64,000 nucleotides of DNA from an uncultured Dehalococcoidia bacterium (GTDB taxonomy: Bacteria; Chloroflexota; Dehalococcoidia; Lucifugimonadales; UBA3495). The notes beneath the pieces are model-generated. The model was given only the letters and a program-made list of their open reading frames with translations, ran no database searches and had not been told where the DNA came from. The position numbers were made by a program, and so were the translations under genes. The stretch lies in contig OX638345.1 of NCBI GenBank assembly GCA_951813535.1, positions 1,795,158-1,859,157 of the forward strand. The letters run 5' to 3'. Below are positions 8,795 through 17,089 of this stretch, piece by piece. Positions within the stretch are counted from its first letter, which is position 1. Every line of letters begins with the position of its first letter.

Positions 8795-10090
8795 ATGGTT
8801 AGTAATACTGGTTGGATGAGAGATCAGGAAGGTTTGGGGCTCTGGGAGCACCGCGGCAAGGTCGCCGTCGTGGGTTGGGGTCAGTCCCACATCGACCGGC
8901 GCTGGGACGGCGTGAGCCTGGATCGCAGCTGCGGCGGCCTGACCAAGGAGGCCTGCCTGAAGGCAATCGCCGACGCCGGCCTGTCTCTCGACGACATCGA
9001 CGGGCTCATCACCAGTGCGGAGACTCGGGCCGAGCAGACCTGGGCGCCGCGCCCCTATTTTGACCCGCCCTACGACACCGAGGACGGCCTGACCTTCACC
9101 TCGGCGGATTGGATACAGCGTGAGCTGGGGCTAAAGAACGTGCAGTACCTCAAGTCCGACGCGCCCTACATCGGGCCGATGATGGGCCTGGCGGCCCAGG
9201 CGGTGGGCGACGGCCTGTGCGAGACCGCCCTGGTCTGGTATCCGATGGTCAACCTCGCCGGGCGGTACGGACACAACAATCCCGCGAACAACAGCGAGGA
9301 GGCGCCCGGGCCCAGCGCGTTCACCCTGCCCTGGGGCTACCAGAGCGGCGCCATGTTCAACAACCTGGTGATTTTCCAGCAATACTGCAAGAAATACGGC
9401 AAGTCCCACGACGGGCTGGCCGATCTCTGTTTGAACCTGCGCCGAAACGGCCTCATGACTCCCTGGAGCTACTACGCGCTCCACGAGCCGTATCAGCTCA
9501 CCCGTGAGGACTACCTGAACGGACGCGTGATCGAGGAACCGCTGGTGATCTATGACTGCGACCGGCCGGTGAACACCTGCGCCGCCTTCATCTTCACCAC
9601 CGCCGAGCGCGCCAAAGACCTGCGGCAAAAGCCGGTCTACGTTCTCAACCACGCCCAGAACGGTGGCCGCGGCCGGAGCACCATGTCAACCCTGGAGGAG
9701 CACCAGGAGGCGGTCGCCAGCCTGGCGCGGAAGATGTGGGAGGGTTCCGGATTGGGTCCCGACGACGTGGACATATTCAATCCCTATGACGGTTACCTCA
9801 CGTTCACGCAGCAGTTCCTGGAAGGCTTCCAGTGGCACGGCGTCAAGTGGGGCGAGGCCCACGACTTCTACGCCGACGATATCCGGGTCGAAGGTCCACA
9901 CCCCTTCCTCTCCAGCGGCGGAAACAACGGGACGGGCCGCACCCGCGCCTGTCTCTTCTCCGACAGCCTGGAGCAGCTTCGGGGAACGGCGGGGCCGAGG
10001 CAGGTGACGACACGGGCCGACACTGCCCTGGCGGGTTGTAACACCCCCGACAGCAACGGCTTCCTCATGCTCAGCAAGCACCCGAGCTAG
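8795..10090 (+). CDS. Thiolase-like protein of the SCP-x/lipid-transfer type
   Basis: This 431-residue protein has thiolase-fold sequence (VAVVGWGQSHID near the start, a TKEACLKAIADAGLSLDDID stretch, and a C-terminal HPFLSSGGNNGTGRTR glycine loop). It pairs with the DUF35 gene just upstream. The usual nucleophile cysteine around residue 120 is not seen: that stretch reads LKSDAPYIGPMM. The C-terminal His/Gly region is kept. It may therefore do a retro-Claisen/aldol type reaction, as some SCP2-thiolase homologues do, rather than classical thiolysis. It belongs to CoA-ester metabolism with the CoA-transferase upstream. Confidence 0.85.
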   Translation: MVSNTGWMRDQEGLGLWEHRGKVAVVGWGQSHIDRRWDGVSLDRSCGGLTKEACLKAIADAGLSLDDIDGLITSAETRAEQTWAPRPYFDPPYDTEDGLTFTSADWIQRELGLKNVQYLKSDAPYIGPMMGLAAQAVGDGLCETALVWYPMVNLAGRYGHNNPANNSEEAPGPSAFTLPWGYQSGAMFNNLVIFQQYCKKYGKSHDGLADLCLNLRRNGLMTPWSYYALHEPYQLTREDYLNGRVIEEPLVIYDCDRPVNTCAAFIFTTAERAKDLRQKPVYVLNHAQNGGRGRSTMSTLEEHQEAVASLARKMWEGSGLGPDDVDIFNPYDGYLTFTQQFLEGFQWHGVKWGEAHDFYADDIRVEGPHPFLSSGGNNGTGRTRACLFSDSLEQLRGTAGPRQVTTRADTALAGCNTPDSNGFLMLSKHPS

Positions 10091-10225
10091 AAACCACATC
10101 CCGCGCAGCGGATTCATAGCCCGCGGCTTCTCCCCTCGCACGATAGGGGTAGCGCCTCGGGCTCTTTGGTGACCGGTCGTTCTTGCCTGCGGGCGGAATT
10201 CTAATTGCGCCGAACGCGAATTTGG

Positions 10226-11401
10226 CTAACTGCCGGCTTCCGCAAACCCCCGGAGCGAAACGCCGGACCCCATGTCTTTGGCCTGCGCCAGCACTTTGAA
10301 ATCGCCGTACTCGTTCGGGTCCACGAGCGTCATCATCGCGATGCGGTCCAGTTCGGCGCGCGCCGCCGACAGGCCCTGCGTCCCCAGCGCGTCCAGAAGG
10401 GACTCGAAGCCAAGGTTCTCCAGGAACCGCCGCTGTAGCGTGTAGCCCACGGCGGCCAGTCCTTGGCGCTCGCCCAGCTCCATAAGGGACGTGAAGTCCA
10501 CCTGGCAGGTGATGTCCTGCTGCCCGATGTCCCGGTACGGGTCGCTGCTGATGACGTGCCGGTTGAAGCAGACCAGCGTACCCTCGGCGTTCTGCGGCGA
10601 GTACAGGTCGCTGGCGAGTTGACCGTAGTCGATGGTGAGAACAAATCCGCGCTCGAGGGCTCTGGAGAGCTGGGTCGTCCAATCCTCCATGGCCAGGTTC
10701 ACCTCACCTCGATACCCTTCAGGCAATGATAGCCCCAAGCTGTTCAGTCGCTCTTCGATGCCGGGTGAGGTTGGCTCGCCCAGGACTTCGGTGAGGTTCC
10801 CGTCCGCCAGTGTGACCAAGACCTCCTTGACCCTTCCACCCTGGACTGTGAACCGGTGGACCGGGAAGTTGTCGATCAACTCGTTGCACAGGACACAACC
10901 GACCAAGTTTCGGAACGCCTGAAGTCCTTCGGTTTTTATTCGCTGGATTCGACGGATCGGGTCTTGACTGCTTGAGGAAATCTGATCTCCGGTCCCGTTG
11001 GCCCGGCCCGGGTTGTGTTCCGGTGGTTGCGGCCATCCGGGTTCGTAGTCTGCGGCGACATAGTAGAGCGCCTCAGCGAACCTGGGATCCATCCGCCGGC
11101 CCGCATCCACGATGGATCGAGCCAGGGCGCCGTCGCCGGAACCCACCTCGATCACATGGAAAACTGGAGGGTTTCCGAGGAGATGCCACATCTGCTCCAG
11201 TTGCCATGCGATCAGGGCGCCGAAAACCGGGTGGCTCGTGGCAGACGTGCCGAAATGAGCGCTGATCCGGTTGCCCCGGGCGGCATAAAAACCTCCATTG
11301 GGCGAGTACAGGCAGGCCTGCATGAACCGGGCGAATGAAATTTGGCCGTCCTGTTCAATCAGCTCTCTGATCTCGTGTTCAACCGCTGAGCGCAACGTCA
11401 T
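10226..11401 (-). CDS. MidA/NDUFAF7-family SAM-dependent methyltransferase
   Basis: The 391-residue protein matches COG1565: an N-terminal GQISFARFMQACLYSPNGGFY stretch near residue 20, the SAM-binding glycine motif VIEVGSGDGALARSI near residue 85, and the LCNELIDNFPVHRF stretch that follows in this family. The eukaryotic relative NDUFAF7 methylates an arginine in a subunit of respiratory complex I; bacterial members are thought to act on proteins too, but the target here is unknown. The gene is single, convergent with the thiolase gene and divergent from the decarboxylase gene. Confidence 0.85.
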   Translation of the reverse strand: MTLRSAVEHEIRELIEQDGQISFARFMQACLYSPNGGFYAARGNRISAHFGTSATSHPVFGALIAWQLEQMWHLLGNPPVFHVIEVGSGDGALARSIVDAGRRMDPRFAEALYYVAADYEPGWPQPPEHNPGRANGTGDQISSSSQDPIRRIQRIKTEGLQAFRNLVGCVLCNELIDNFPVHRFTVQGGRVKEVLVTLADGNLTEVLGEPTSPGIEERLNSLGLSLPEGYRGEVNLAMEDWTTQLSRALERGFVLTIDYGQLASDLYSPQNAEGTLVCFNRHVISSDPYRDIGQQDITCQVDFTSLMELGERQGLAAVGYTLQRRFLENLGFESLLDALGTQGLSAARAELDRIAMMTLVDPNEYGDFKVLAQAKDMGSGVSLRGFAEAGS

Positions 11402-12106
11402 CTCCCGGAACGGCCAAGATTCTCTGATCCCTGAAAGCAGTCATATCAATGACCATTGTAGGCGAGCGGCCCATCCGTAGAACGCGGTTGAAGTATGGTC
11501 CAGCACCCGACGCCAAAATTGCGCCACTCGATCAACCAGATGAAAACCTGCAGAGCCGCATCCGCCGGTTGCACGCGGGAACAGTTTCGCGGGTGGGTTG
11601 ATCCGCAACCGAGCAGCATGGCGAACGGGCGCAGGACCATCGCTGCCCAACCGTCGCCAACGACATTGACAACTGAAACCACACCACCGGCCGGCACCCG
11701 GCAGGCGCAGCATACACTACGTCAACGAGGATGATGCCAATTGCGCTATCGACGATACGTGACCGACTGCGGCGCCGCGTTGCGAAGCGGGTTCAGCGCA
11801 TCCCTCCCAATGATGACGCCGGCCCGTAGCGTGGACCCATCGCCCGCTGGCACAATGCGCGTGTCGTCGGCGCCCTGGCAACGCCACGGTGCGCGTGCGA
11901 CCCTCCTCCCGGACCCGGTCATCAGCGCCGCCAGCGCCGCGGCCCGTTCCAATGTCGTCCGGATCCAACCTTGACTGACCAAACCGTCAGGGTACACAGG
12001 CACTGGTTCGCCCTGAACGGCCCCCAATGCGTAGAATAGCCAACAATTCCCGCACCCGACCCATCCACGACACTGTTCGCCGCAGCACGCTGAGGACGCA
12101 TCAACC
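11402..12106. other. Intergenic region, no supported gene
   Basis: About 700 bases between divergent genes. Some frames stay open, notably on the minus strand at 11746-12198, but none resembles a known family. A TAGAAT sequence near 12033 could be the -10 box of the decarboxylase gene at 12107; I see no matching -35 box. No RNA gene or terminator was recognised. Confidence 0.45.
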
Positions 12107-13702
12107 ATGACTGTCCAGCACGACATCGAAATCCGACTCGCGGAACTCCTCGAGATCCTCAAAGACGAGGAGCAGCGGCAGGTGGGGTACCCCACCAACC
12201 AGACCTTCGACTATTCCCCTCTCATCCCTTTCCTGAGCCATTCCCTCAACAACGTCGGGGACCCCTTCCACCAGACCAACTACCGGGCCAACACCCACCA
12301 GTTCGAGCGGGAGGTCATCCGCCACTTCGCCCAGCTCACCGGTTTGGATCCTGACGACGCCTGGGGCTATGTCACCTCAGGGGGCACCGAGGGCAACATG
12401 TACGGCCTGTACCTGGCCCGGGAACTCCACCCCGAGGGCATGCTGTACTTCTCCGAGGAAGCCCACTACTCCATTCTCAAGAACGCCCGCGTCCTCAACA
12501 TGCCCCACACCACCGTCAAACGACAGGCGGACGGCGAGATCGACTATGACGACCTGCGGGACATGCTCGCCGTCCATCGGGACCGGCCCGCCGTCGTCCT
12601 GGCCACCATCGGCACGACCATGCGGGGCGCCGTGGACGACATTCCCACCATCCGGGAGATCATCGACGATCTGGGCATCGCAGAACACTACATTCACGCC
12701 GACGCGGCGCTGAGCGGCATGATCCTGCCCTACGTGGCTGACCCGCAGCCCTTCGGGTTCGACGCCGGCATTGCCAGCATCTCCATCAGCGGCCACAAAC
12801 TCATCGGCGCGCCTCTGCCCTGCGGCATCGTCCTCACCCGCAATCACCTGGTGGAAACGCTGGGCCGGGCCGTGGAACTGGTCGGCGTGAACGACACGAC
12901 CCTGTCCGGCTCCCGCAACGGCCTCACCCCGCTCATGCTCTGGTACGCCATCCACCGCCACGGCGAAGACGCATGGAGCGAGACCGTTCGAGGGATGCTC
13001 GACACCGCCGAGTACGCCGTGCAAAAGTTCAACGAGCACGGCATCAACGCCTGGCGACACCGGAACTCCCCCACCGTTGTATTCGACCGTCCCCCGCAGG
13101 AAGTCTTCGACCGGTGGCAGATCGCACCCGAGGGCGACGTGGCCCACATCATCACCATGCCCCATGTGGACTTCCACACCATCGATCTGCTGGTCGATGA
13201 CTGCATCAGGCCGCGTCCCGAATCGCCGCCGGAACACGATCTGCAGCCGGCGGAAACCGGCCTGCCGGCTCCAGAGTGGGAGACCGAGCCCATTCACGCC
13301 GCAACGATGCAGCGCATTGTGATCATGGCCGAAAACCGCGTCGGCATCATTGCCCAGATTGCCGGCGCCCTGGCCAAGAACGGAGTGAACCTCAACAGCA
13401 TCGCGACCGAAACTGAGGGGCAACACGGCGTGGTGATCATCACCACCGACCGGACGGACCACGCCCTTGCCATCCTCAACCAGGCCGGCTTCAAAGCGGT
13501 CTCTGACGAAGCTGTGCTGGTCCAGTTGCCGGACCACCCCGGGGCCCTGGCCAACCTTGCCGGCGAACTCAAGGACGCCGGCCTCAACATCAGGACTTTC
13601 CACATCATCGAGCGCCGTGATGAGTTCGCCACCGCGGCCGTCACCACCGATGACCAGCAAAGGGCCAAGGCGGCCCTGGCCAGCGGCTATACCATCATTT
13701 AG
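12107..13702 (+). CDS. Group II PLP decarboxylase (histidine-decarboxylase-like) fused to two ACT domains
   Basis: Residues 1 to about 380 are a group II PLP-dependent decarboxylase closest in pattern to bacterial histidine decarboxylase: GYPTNQ near residue 27, YVTSGGTEGNMYGLYLAR, the HADAALSG stretch, and SGHKLIG with the PLP lysine K231. Residues 401-531 hold two consecutive ACT domains (MQRIVIMAENRVGIIAQIAG and LVQLPDHPGALANLAGEL). Histidine decarboxylases are usually about 380 residues, so the roughly 130-residue tail is extra. ACT domains bind amino acids and often give feedback control. The expected reaction is decarboxylation of histidine or a related amino acid, possibly regulated by its product or substrate; substrate identity is inferred. 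Confidence 0.85.
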   Translation: MTVQHDIEIRLAELLEILKDEEQRQVGYPTNQTFDYSPLIPFLSHSLNNVGDPFHQTNYRANTHQFEREVIRHFAQLTGLDPDDAWGYVTSGGTEGNMYGLYLARELHPEGMLYFSEEAHYSILKNARVLNMPHTTVKRQADGEIDYDDLRDMLAVHRDRPAVVLATIGTTMRGAVDDIPTIREIIDDLGIAEHYIHADAALSGMILPYVADPQPFGFDAGIASISISGHKLIGAPLPCGIVLTRNHLVETLGRAVELVGVNDTTLSGSRNGLTPLMLWYAIHRHGEDAWSETVRGMLDTAEYAVQKFNEHGINAWRHRNSPTVVFDRPPQEVFDRWQIAPEGDVAHIITMPHVDFHTIDLLVDDCIRPRPESPPEHDLQPAETGLPAPEWETEPIHAATMQRIVIMAENRVGIIAQIAGALAKNGVNLNSIATETEGQHGVVIITTDRTDHALAILNQAGFKAVSDEAVLVQLPDHPGALANLAGELKDAGLNIRTFHIIERRDEFATAAVTTDDQQRAKAALASGYTII

Positions 13703-14013
13703 GCCACACCCGCGACGCCCGGGCGCATCGTCTTTGCCGCCCTGGCCATCTACTGCCCCGGAACTGTCCCCAAGGCGACCCGCGAGCGTACAGACTGCGG
13801 GCGTGGATCCATGACCACATGGGCAATCACGGCGTCACCGAGGGAAACAGCAGATCAGCCGAAATGCAATTCAAGATATTTGCGGTCGGCCGGGCTCAAA
13901 ACGCGGCCGTTTGACAGCCATTTGCCGCGGTGATAGCGTCGCCACATCGACAACCGGGATTTCCGCAGACAAACGAACTCGGACACGGGCCAGCGCAGGC
14001 CAGGAGCGTGATC

Positions 14014-15207
14014 ATGGAGCGGCTACGTTTTATAGATGGGGACTCGCACGTTCTGGAACCGGAAAGTATTTGGACGGATTATCTGGAAAAGAAGTACCAG
14101 CACCTCATCAGCGGTCACGTTCGCTGGGTGCGGGCCGGTTCCGGCAACGGCTCTAACGGAGCAGCCTCCGACAACAACGCCCTCGCCTTTGAGCTCGAGG
14201 TGGAGGTGATGGGCCAGAGGCCGTTGGGCGAGCGAGACCCCACTGCCGCCACCAGGAACTTTCAGGATCGCGACCTGGACGAGCTGGATTTCGCTTACGG
14301 CAAGTGGGCCGACCAGGACTTTCCCGCCAGCGCCTACCGCGAGGTGATGGACACCCACGGCGTGGACCACATGATCCTCTACCCCACGGCCGGGTTCTGG
14401 ACCACCGGCGTCGCCGAGATGGATGGCGAGACCGCCATGGCCATCCGCCGGGCCTACAACCGCTGGCTCGGAGATTTCTGCCAGGAAATCGGCGCCGGGG
14501 CCTGCGGGGCGGCGTCCATAGACCTGCGCGACCCCGTAGCGGCGGCCGCGGAAGTGCGCCGGTGCGTGACGGAGTACGATTTCAAGGCGGTGCACTTGAA
14601 TCCGGCGCCGGTGCCCAACCTGCGGCTTTTTGACGAGGAATGCGACGTCCTCTGGGATACCTGTGCCGAGCTGGGCGTGCCGGTGGGGCTGCACCCGAGC
14701 GCCAACCACCCCTTTGACCAGGGACTGCTGGACTATCTGCCGGGGCTGCGCAACTGCCGCGCCACCGTGTCCTTCGTGATGGGCAGCATGCTGGCCTGCA
14801 CGGGGTTCATCATGGGGGGCGTTTTGGAACGGCACCCGCAGTTGAAGCTGGTGTTCCTCGAATCGGGCTGTGGCTGGGCCGCCTTCTGGCTCGACCGCCT
14901 CGAAGCTGGCATCCAGGGCGGCACGCGCCGCCTCAGGATACAGGGATTGAACCACAACCCCGTCGAGTACTTCCAGCGCCAGTGCTTCGTGGCCGCCGAC
15001 CAGGATGATCCAGGCATCGAGCCTTTGATCCAGGCCATCGGCGACCACGTCATCGTCGGGGCTACCGACTTCGGACATCCCGAGGGCAGAAAGTATTTCA
15101 AGGCCAAGCAGGATCTGATGGAACTGACCGGCGTGTCCGACGAGAGCAAGCGCAAAATCATGTGGGACAACGCGCTGCGAGCTTACCCCATCACCCCGGG
15201 TCACTAA
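14014..15207 (+). CDS. Amidohydrolase-2 family metal-dependent hydrolase/decarboxylase
   Basis: The 397-residue protein has the TIM-barrel pattern of COG2159: an early metal motif DGDSHVLEP, a mid-protein GLHPSANHPF stretch, FLESGCGWAAFWLDRL, and a late ATDFGHPEG with the last metal-binding Asp. The frame is open further upstream, but AGGAG at 14002-14006 lies seven bases before the ATG at 14014, which also gives the normal start of the family (MERLRFIDGDSH). Members hydrolyse or decarboxylate cyclic and aromatic acids; the substrate cannot be named. The gene is monocistronic. Confidence 0.88.
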   Translation: MERLRFIDGDSHVLEPESIWTDYLEKKYQHLISGHVRWVRAGSGNGSNGAASDNNALAFELEVEVMGQRPLGERDPTAATRNFQDRDLDELDFAYGKWADQDFPASAYREVMDTHGVDHMILYPTAGFWTTGVAEMDGETAMAIRRAYNRWLGDFCQEIGAGACGAASIDLRDPVAAAAEVRRCVTEYDFKAVHLNPAPVPNLRLFDEECDVLWDTCAELGVPVGLHPSANHPFDQGLLDYLPGLRNCRATVSFVMGSMLACTGFIMGGVLERHPQLKLVFLESGCGWAAFWLDRLEAGIQGGTRRLRIQGLNHNPVEYFQRQCFVAADQDDPGIEPLIQAIGDHVIVGATDFGHPEGRKYFKAKQDLMELTGVSDESKRKIMWDNALRAYPITPGH

Positions 15208-15534
15208 GGCCGCCGGCCGAAAAATATCGGGGCTGCAGGCCGAGCCGAATTCCCATCAGCGAGTTGGCGGGCCAACGTTCCCGCGATCCAGCGGCACGTC
15301 AATGCCTTTGAGCGCTTGGGCTTCCCGCCCAGGCGCTACCGGTGGGGCTGCATCAGCGTAAGCCAGTGTTCTTTCCCAAGCCGGCCGTCGCCGAAGCATG
15401 ATGTTGGTCCAGCCTCCGCATTGCTCCCGCAGGGATTCCGACCCATACCGGTTCACGGCCAAGGGTGGTGCGGTTTCATCCGCCAAGACCGGATGCCGAC
15501 CAGATCGATGAGCGACTTGATCCCAACGCTCACG
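15208..15534. other. Intergenic region, nothing recognised
   Basis: About 330 bases between the amidohydrolase gene and the split repeat element. No coding signal, RNA gene or terminator was found. Confidence 0.4.
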
Positions 15535-15570
15535 CGTACCCACCTTGGACGGCGGTATCGTCAGAATCAG
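15535..15570. repeat. Dispersed repeat R, copy 2, left part (split by IS110 element)
   Basis: The sequence opens with CGTACCCACCTT, the outer end of the R element, and runs to CGTCAGAATCAG, then stops. The continuation (GGATTTGCCGGATTTATGG) is found at 16776, on the other side of the IS110-family element. The two parts joined give one normal R copy. Confidence 0.8.
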
Positions 15571-15593
15571 CAACTGTCTGTAAGGTCAAGGGG

Positions 15594-16565
15594 TTAGGCG
15601 GCAGCGGCAATAGGGTTTTGCCAGGGGGTGTGGGATTTGATGATGGCGTTGCAGATGGCGAGCAACTTGCGCATACACGCGGTGAGGGCGACCTTCTGGG
15701 CCTTGCCCGCGGCCAGCAGACGCTCATAACAGGCTCGGATGGCTGGGTTGCATCGGGTGGCCGCCAGGGTTGCCATGTACAAGGAGGCGCGCAACTGGCG
15801 TCGGCCGCCCCACACGGAGCGTTTGCCGCGCCATTGTCCGCTGTCCCGGTTGTAGGGAGCAACGCCAGCCAGGGCGGCGATCACCTTGGGGCTGGCGTGT
15901 CCCAGCTCGGGCAGTTGGGCGATCAGTGTGGAGACCAGTACTGGTCCCACGCCGGGGATGGAGCGCAGCAGTTTGGCTCGGGCTTGCCAGACGGCGTGGT
16001 CTTGCAGCAGTGCGGCGATGTCCTGGTCCAGTTGGGCCACTTGCCTTCCCAACAGCGCCAGGTGGTCGTCAATCTGGGCAACCACCAGTTCCGACGACAC
16101 CTGCCGCCGCCGGTTGCGCTCCTGGGTCTGCATGGCGACCAACTGACGGCGCCGGAACACCCAGGATCGCAACTCCCGCTGGGCCGCGTCGGGCAGGGGA
16201 CGTACCGGCGGACGCAGCGCGGCCCCGAACTGGGCCAGTGCCTGGGCGTCCAGCCGGTCGGTCTTGGCCAGACGTCCCGTAGCCCGGGCGAACTCCCGCA
16301 CCTGACGGGGATTGACCACCACTGCGGGCAGTCCGGCGGCGCCCAACTCCGCCACCAGCCGGGTTTCCAATCCCCCGGTGGCCTCCACGATGACCCGATG
16401 AGGCCGCAGCGGGATCAGTTCCGCCACCAGCTCGCTCAGGCTGGCATCGGTGTACTCCACACGCCAGGCCCGGTCTGCCGGAAACGCCCAACAATCCAGG
16501 CAAGCTTTGGACACGTCAATGCCAATGATTGTCATTGTCCCAGTGGTCATTGTCGCGGTGGTCAT
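15594..16565 (-). CDS. IS110-family DEDD recombinase
   Basis: The 323-residue protein has the RuvC-like N-terminal domain with D17 (IGIDVSK), E61 (VIVEATGG), D103 and D106 (KTDRLDA), giving the DEDD set, then a coiled helical middle and a C-terminal Transposase_20 domain (IPGVGPVLVSTLIAQLPELG) with the candidate catalytic serine S242 in NRDSGQWRGKR. The length and residue numbers resemble IS621. The frame is intact, so the element may be active. It acts with the bridge RNA encoded just upstream to join element and target at a CT core. Confidence 0.95.
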   Translation of the reverse strand: MTTATMTTGTMTIIGIDVSKACLDCWAFPADRAWRVEYTDASLSELVAELIPLRPHRVIVEATGGLETRLVAELGAAGLPAVVVNPRQVREFARATGRLAKTDRLDAQALAQFGAALRPPVRPLPDAAQRELRSWVFRRRQLVAMQTQERNRRRQVSSELVVAQIDDHLALLGRQVAQLDQDIAALLQDHAVWQARAKLLRSIPGVGPVLVSTLIAQLPELGHASPKVIAALAGVAPYNRDSGQWRGKRSVWGGRRQLRASLYMATLAATRCNPAIRACYERLLAAGKAQKVALTACMRKLLAICNAIIKSHTPWQNPIAAAA

Positions 16566-16609
16566 GATGTTTTACACTCCCCGTACCTTTGGTTTGGCGT
16601 AGCCGGCCA

Positions 16610-16765
16610 TTCCCGGACTACCCTGCCTTGCAATACGGGGTCTGGTCAGCCAGCCCCTCACAACTGTTCGGGTTAGCCAAGGGTGAACGACGCGGCGACC
16701 TTGCTGATTCACGGCTTCGCACAGCGAGCCCCAGGATTAACGGTCTGCCGCGTCGTTGGCTTCTT
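16610..16765 (-). ncRNA. IS110 bridge RNA (predicted)
   Basis: Two hairpins with large internal loops can be drawn on the minus strand. The target-binding loop (16756 to 16687) is closed by a perfect 10-bp stem (ACGACGCGGC/GCCGCGTCGT) and an inner hairpin GGCTCGC-TGT-GCGAAGCC. Its left guide AATCCTG (16738-16732) equals the target left of and across the core, and its right guide GAATCAG (16710-16704) is the reverse complement of the target CTGATTC. The donor-binding loop (16676 to 16618) has an inner stem GGGGCTGG/CCAGACCCC, a left guide ACAGTTG (16667-16661) equal to the element's right end, and a right guide TGCAAG (16632-16627) that pairs with its left end CTTGTA, with one G-T wobble. RNA ends are approximate. 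Confidence 0.88.
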
Positions 16766-16774
16766 CAAGATACA

Positions 16775-16894
16775 AGGATTTGCCGGATTTATGGATTATC
16801 AGGATTAGGAGTGCTCTGCCCCAAATGGTCTCAATCCTGTCAATCCCGTAATCCTGAAAATCCTGATTCTGATGAACTACCCGAAGTGGGTACG
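16775..16894. repeat. Dispersed repeat R, copy 2, right part
   Basis: This starts at the junction with the IS110 element (AGGATTTGCCGGATTTATGG) and ends with CCTGATTCTGATG...CCGAAGTGGGTACG, the outer end inverted with respect to CGTACCCACCTT at 15535. Bases about 16777-16835 are nearly identical, in reverse orientation, to about 63409-63470 in copy 3. Confidence 0.8.
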
Positions 16895-17089
16895 ATTCAG
16901 GATCCCAGCGATCTTGCGGTACCCGTGGAAAGGCGCTGCTGTTCCGACTTTGAGCAGGAACAAGCGCCACGCTCCGTGCAGCTCTTGGCCGACGAGGTCA
17001 TCCCCCACCTGAAATAGGAAGCGGTCCTCGCGTTACAATAGCGGCGTCAACCGATGAGTACCCATCCAAACGATCAGGAGGTCATGAGC

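Larger units (their letters stand above)
15571..16774 (-). mobile_element. IS110-family insertion sequence with legible bridge RNA
   Basis: The borders follow from the repeat it interrupts. Read on the minus strand, the left flank ends ...CAAATC-CT, the element then runs from TGTATCTTG (16774) to ...GACAGTTG (15571), followed by CT-GATTCTGACG. A CT core is therefore present at both junctions, as in IS621. There are no terminal inverted repeats, as expected. The transposase leaves only about 23 bases at its 3' side but about 209 bases at its 5' side, the arrangement of the IS110 subgroup in which the bridge RNA is encoded upstream of the transposase. Confidence 0.9.

Noticed and set aside
11746-12198. 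150-codon minus-strand open frame
   Set aside because: It overlaps the start of the decarboxylase gene on the other strand and resembles no known protein.
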